Shown here one piece after another: positions 61,883-64,000 of a DNA stretch of 64,000 nucleotides. The translations under genes were made by a program, and so were the position numbers. The stretch's first letter is position 1. Each line of letters starts with the position of its first letter. The stretch spans positions 1 through 64,000 of the forward strand of contig NZ_CADIKL010000010.1 of assembly GCF_902859945.1 (NCBI RefSeq), read 5' to 3'. The notes beneath the pieces are model-generated. The model was given only the letters and a program-made list of their open reading frames with translations, searched no databases and was not told the DNA's origin. The DNA comes from Paraburkholderia caffeinitolerans (GTDB lineage Bacteria; Pseudomonadota; Gammaproteobacteria; Burkholderiales; Burkholderiaceae).

Positions 61883-63049
61883 TCAGGCAGACAGCTTCTG
61901 CATTTCTGCGAAGAGGTCGGCCTTGCCTTCGAAACCGATCCCAGGAAGGTCAGGCATGTTGATGTAACCGTTGTCGACCTTCACACCATCGGGGAAGCCG
62001 CCGTACGGCTGGAAGAGATCCGGGTAGGACTCGTTGCCACCGAGGCCGAGGCCTGCCGCAATGTTCAGCGACATCTGGTGGCCGCCGTGCGGGATACAGC
62101 GGCTCGGCGACCAGCCGTGCTGACGCAGCATGTCGAGCGTGCGCAGATACTCGACGAGTCCATAGCTCAGTGCGCAGTCGAATTGCAGCCAGTCGCGGTC
62201 CGCTCGCATCCCACCGTAGCGGATCAGGTTGCGAGCGTCCTGCATCGAGAACAGGTCTTCGCCGGTGGCCATTGGTTTGTCATAGTAGTTACGCAGCGTC
62301 GACTGCAGTTCGAAGTCGAGCGGATCGCCCGGTTCCTCGTACCAGAACAGGTCGTATTGCGAGAGCGCCTTCGCGTACTGGATCGCGGTATCGAGATCGA
62401 AGCGGCCGTTCGCATCGACAGCGAGTTTCTGGCCGTCGCCGAGCACGCTCAGGATCGAATCGATACGGCGAAGATCTTCGTCAAGCGAAGCGCCGCCGAT
62501 CTTTTTCTTCACGACCGTATAGCCGCGGTCGATGTAGCTGCGCATCTCGTCCTTAAGCTTTTCGTGATCCTGGCCCGGATAGTAGTAACCGCCCGCGGCG
62601 TAGACAAAGATCTTGCGGTTCGGCTGGCCGTCACCGTAGCGGTCTGCCAGCAGTTGAAATAGCGGCTTGCCTTCGATCTTCGCGACCGCGTCCCACACCG
62701 CCATGTCGATCGTGCCAATGGCGACCGAACGTTCGCCGTGGCCACCCGGCTTCTCGTTGGTGAACATCGTCGCCCAGACCTTGTGCGGGTCGAGGTTGTC
62801 ACCCGCATCATTGACGAGCGAAGTGGGATCGGCTTCGAGAATACGCGGGATGAAGCGCTCTCGCATGAGCTTGCCCTGACCGTATCGGCCATTCGAATTG
62901 AAGCCGTAGCCGACGACCGGCTTGCCATCGCGGATCACGTCGGTGATTACGGCGACGAGGCTCAGCGTCATCTTGCTGAAATCGATGTAGGCGTTGCGGA
63001 TCGGGGAGCTGATCGGAACAGTTTTTTCGCGAATCTCGACGATTCTCAT
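61883..63049 (-). CDS. tarD: D(-)-tartrate dehydratase (enolase superfamily)
   Basis: 388 residues. Dehydrates D-tartrate to oxaloacetate in the cytoplasm, giving growth on tartrate. From memory it tracks the Bradyrhizobium enzyme closely: TKPISSPIRNAYIDF-like VPISSPIRNAYIDF, GYGFNSNGRYGQG, NEKPGGHGERSVA and WSPSRCIPHGGHQMSLNIAA. The active-site set is present: Lys181-183 (VVKKKIGG), metal ligands Asp212 (VDANG), Glu238/239 and Glu264 (ATGED), and His321 (IPHGG). Start ATG 63049 has AGGAG. Divergent from the LysR gene by 129 bases. Confidence 0.93.
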   Translation of the reverse strand: MRIVEIREKTVPISSPIRNAYIDFSKMTLSLVAVITDVIRDGKPVVGYGFNSNGRYGQGKLMRERFIPRILEADPTSLVNDAGDNLDPHKVWATMFTNEKPGGHGERSVAIGTIDMAVWDAVAKIEGKPLFQLLADRYGDGQPNRKIFVYAAGGYYYPGQDHEKLKDEMRSYIDRGYTVVKKKIGGASLDEDLRRIDSILSVLGDGQKLAVDANGRFDLDTAIQYAKALSQYDLFWYEEPGDPLDFELQSTLRNYYDKPMATGEDLFSMQDARNLIRYGGMRADRDWLQFDCALSYGLVEYLRTLDMLRQHGWSPSRCIPHGGHQMSLNIAAGLGLGGNESYPDLFQPYGGFPDGVKVDNGYINMPDLPGIGFEGKADLFAEMQKLSA

Positions 63050-63178
63050 GGTGGTGTCTCCTGGTCTGACACGTTTGCTGGATGTCTGAATTGCATGCGC
63101 GCTGTTGCAATGGGACGTAGCATAGCCCCGGGAGAACGGCCTATACTTCACCTACATTCATTTCATTCTTTACCAAAA

Positions 63179-64000
63179 GTGAGAACTGACTCCACGACCG
63201 ACTTCGAGTTTTTCGTCCAGTTGGCGAAGCTGAAGAGCCTTTCTGGCGCGGCGCGCTCACTGGGTCTCACGCCTCCGGCGGCGACCAAGCGCCTGGGCAT
63301 CCTCGAAGAACGGTTTGGCACCCGGCTGGTCAATCGGACGACGCGCAGCGTGAGCCTGACTCCGGAAGGAGAGACCTATGCGCGGTATGCCGCGCAGATT
63401 CTCGACCAGATGCGGGAGATGGAGGACGCGATCGCCGGGACGCCAGCCGATCCGCACGGACGCCTGCGCGTGAACGCAACCTTGGGGTTCGGGCGAACAA
63501 CCATTGCGCCTTTAGTGTCCGAATTTGCGAAACGCTATCCGCACGTCGATATCCAGTTCGTGGTCACGGACCGCCCCGTCGATCTGGTCGAAGGGGCTTT
63601 CGATATGGCGATAAGGTTTGGCGAGTTGCCGGACCAGCGGTTGAGAGCTCGCCGCCTGATGAGCAATCGCCGCTTTCTGTGTGCCTCTCCCAAGTATCTG
63701 GAGCGGCACGGCGTTCCGCAGCGAATCGAGGATCTGGTCAATCACCGATGCATCATCCACACACAAAACGACGATGCGTTCGGCGCCTGGAGATTCGTGC
63801 AGGACGATCATCTGGAGACCTTGAAGGTGAACGGCTCGCTCTCCAGCAATGACGGCGATATCGTGCTGCGGTGGGCGCTGGATGGTCACGGCATCCTGAT
63901 CCGGTCGGAGTGGGATCTCGCCAAATACATCCAGAGCGGGAGGCTAAGTCTGGTGCTGCCCGATGTCGTTCTGCCGTCTGCGGACCTGTTCGTCTACTAT
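63179..64000 (+). CDS. LysR-family regulator, 3' end beyond the window
   Basis: 274 codons from GTG 63179, open to the right edge. The N-terminal helix-turn-helix is clear (LKSLSGAARSLGLTPPAATK, RLGILEERFGTRLVNRTTRS), then VSLTPEGETYARYAAQILDQ and the effector-binding domain (GRLRVNATLGFGRTTIAPLV, FDMAIRFGELPDQRLRAR, CASPKYLERHG). It reads divergently from tarD and is a likely activator of tarD-dctA responding to tartrate. The gene is cut by the window end; about 20-30 residues are missing. No ribosome binding site is seen at the GTG. Confidence 0.94.
   Translation, partial: MRTDSTTDFEFFVQLAKLKSLSGAARSLGLTPPAATKRLGILEERFGTRLVNRTTRSVSLTPEGETYARYAAQILDQMREMEDAIAGTPADPHGRLRVNATLGFGRTTIAPLVSEFAKRYPHVDIQFVVTDRPVDLVEGAFDMAIRFGELPDQRLRARRLMSNRRFLCASPKYLERHGVPQRIEDLVNHRCIIHTQNDDAFGAWRFVQDDHLETLKVNGSLSSNDGDIVLRWALDGHGILIRSEWDLAKYIQSGRLSLVLPDVVLPSADLFVYY

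Overview
The window is GC-rich, with dense operons and short 4-base ATGA gene overlaps. Its gene content points to a Burkholderia/Paraburkholderia-type beta-proteobacterium: a TssQ-like lipoprotein, a TagF/PpkA/PppA/FHA-regulated type VI secretion system (T6SS), CusCBA next to DmeRF, and D-tartrate dehydratase with DctA. No rRNA, tRNA, CRISPR array, intact insertion sequence or replication origin was seen.

Layout. 0-0.43 kb: the cut-off 5' end of a VgrG gene behind a small PAAR gene, a T6SS spike locus separate from the main one. 0.7-2.9 kb: a class A penicillin-binding protein. 3.2-6.4 kb: exported proteins (a beta-propeller-like protein, a decayed TIGR03118-type lipoprotein gene, a blue-copper cupredoxin, a glycine-zipper protein). 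6.4-14.4 kb: metal efflux, with dmeR-dmeF (Ni/Co) and its operator, then cusC-cusB-cusA (Cu/Ag) and a small Cys/Met-rich exported protein. 14.4-23.2 kb: the effector end of the T6SS (a putative permuted NlpC/P60 effector, a GNAT protein, a GAD-like/DUF1851 immunity protein, a PAAR-Rhs toxin with an Ntox15-like DNase tip, a TPR protein and a DUF6484 protein). 23.3-42.7 kb: the structural T6SS operon on the minus strand (tssJ-K-L-M-tagF-ppkA-tssA-B-C-hcp-tssE-F-G-vgrG). 43.1-45.6 kb: the divergent plus-strand operon tssQ-tagH-pppA. 45.7-47.0 kb: a glycine-zipper protein and a methyltransferase. 47.0-53.5 kb: a MoxR/Bat-type operon (moxR, DUF58, DUF4381, batA, fused batB-TPR, batD) on the minus strand. 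53.9-59.7 kb: a divergent plus-strand group encoding a membrane-anchored formylglycine-generating enzyme, a sulfatase and an MFS/spermidine-synthase-like fusion. 59.8-64 kb: a small ORF, then dctA and tarD (dicarboxylate uptake and D-tartrate dehydration), with a divergent LysR gene that runs off the right edge.

How the parts fit. The T6SS operon supplies membrane complex, baseplate, tail and spike. PpkA, PppA, the FHA protein and TagF form a threonine-phosphorylation switch for firing. VgrG, DUF6484, TPR and Rhs genes follow as an apparent loading module for the Rhs DNase. No ClpV (tssH) gene is present in the window. The MoxR/Bat operon faces the formylglycine enzyme and its sulfatase across a 414-base AT-rich promoter region, which suggests, without proving it, that the two are functionally linked. 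Sequence between about 14.4 and 17.4 kb looks less GC-rich than its surroundings, as expected for exchangeable toxin and immunity cargo.
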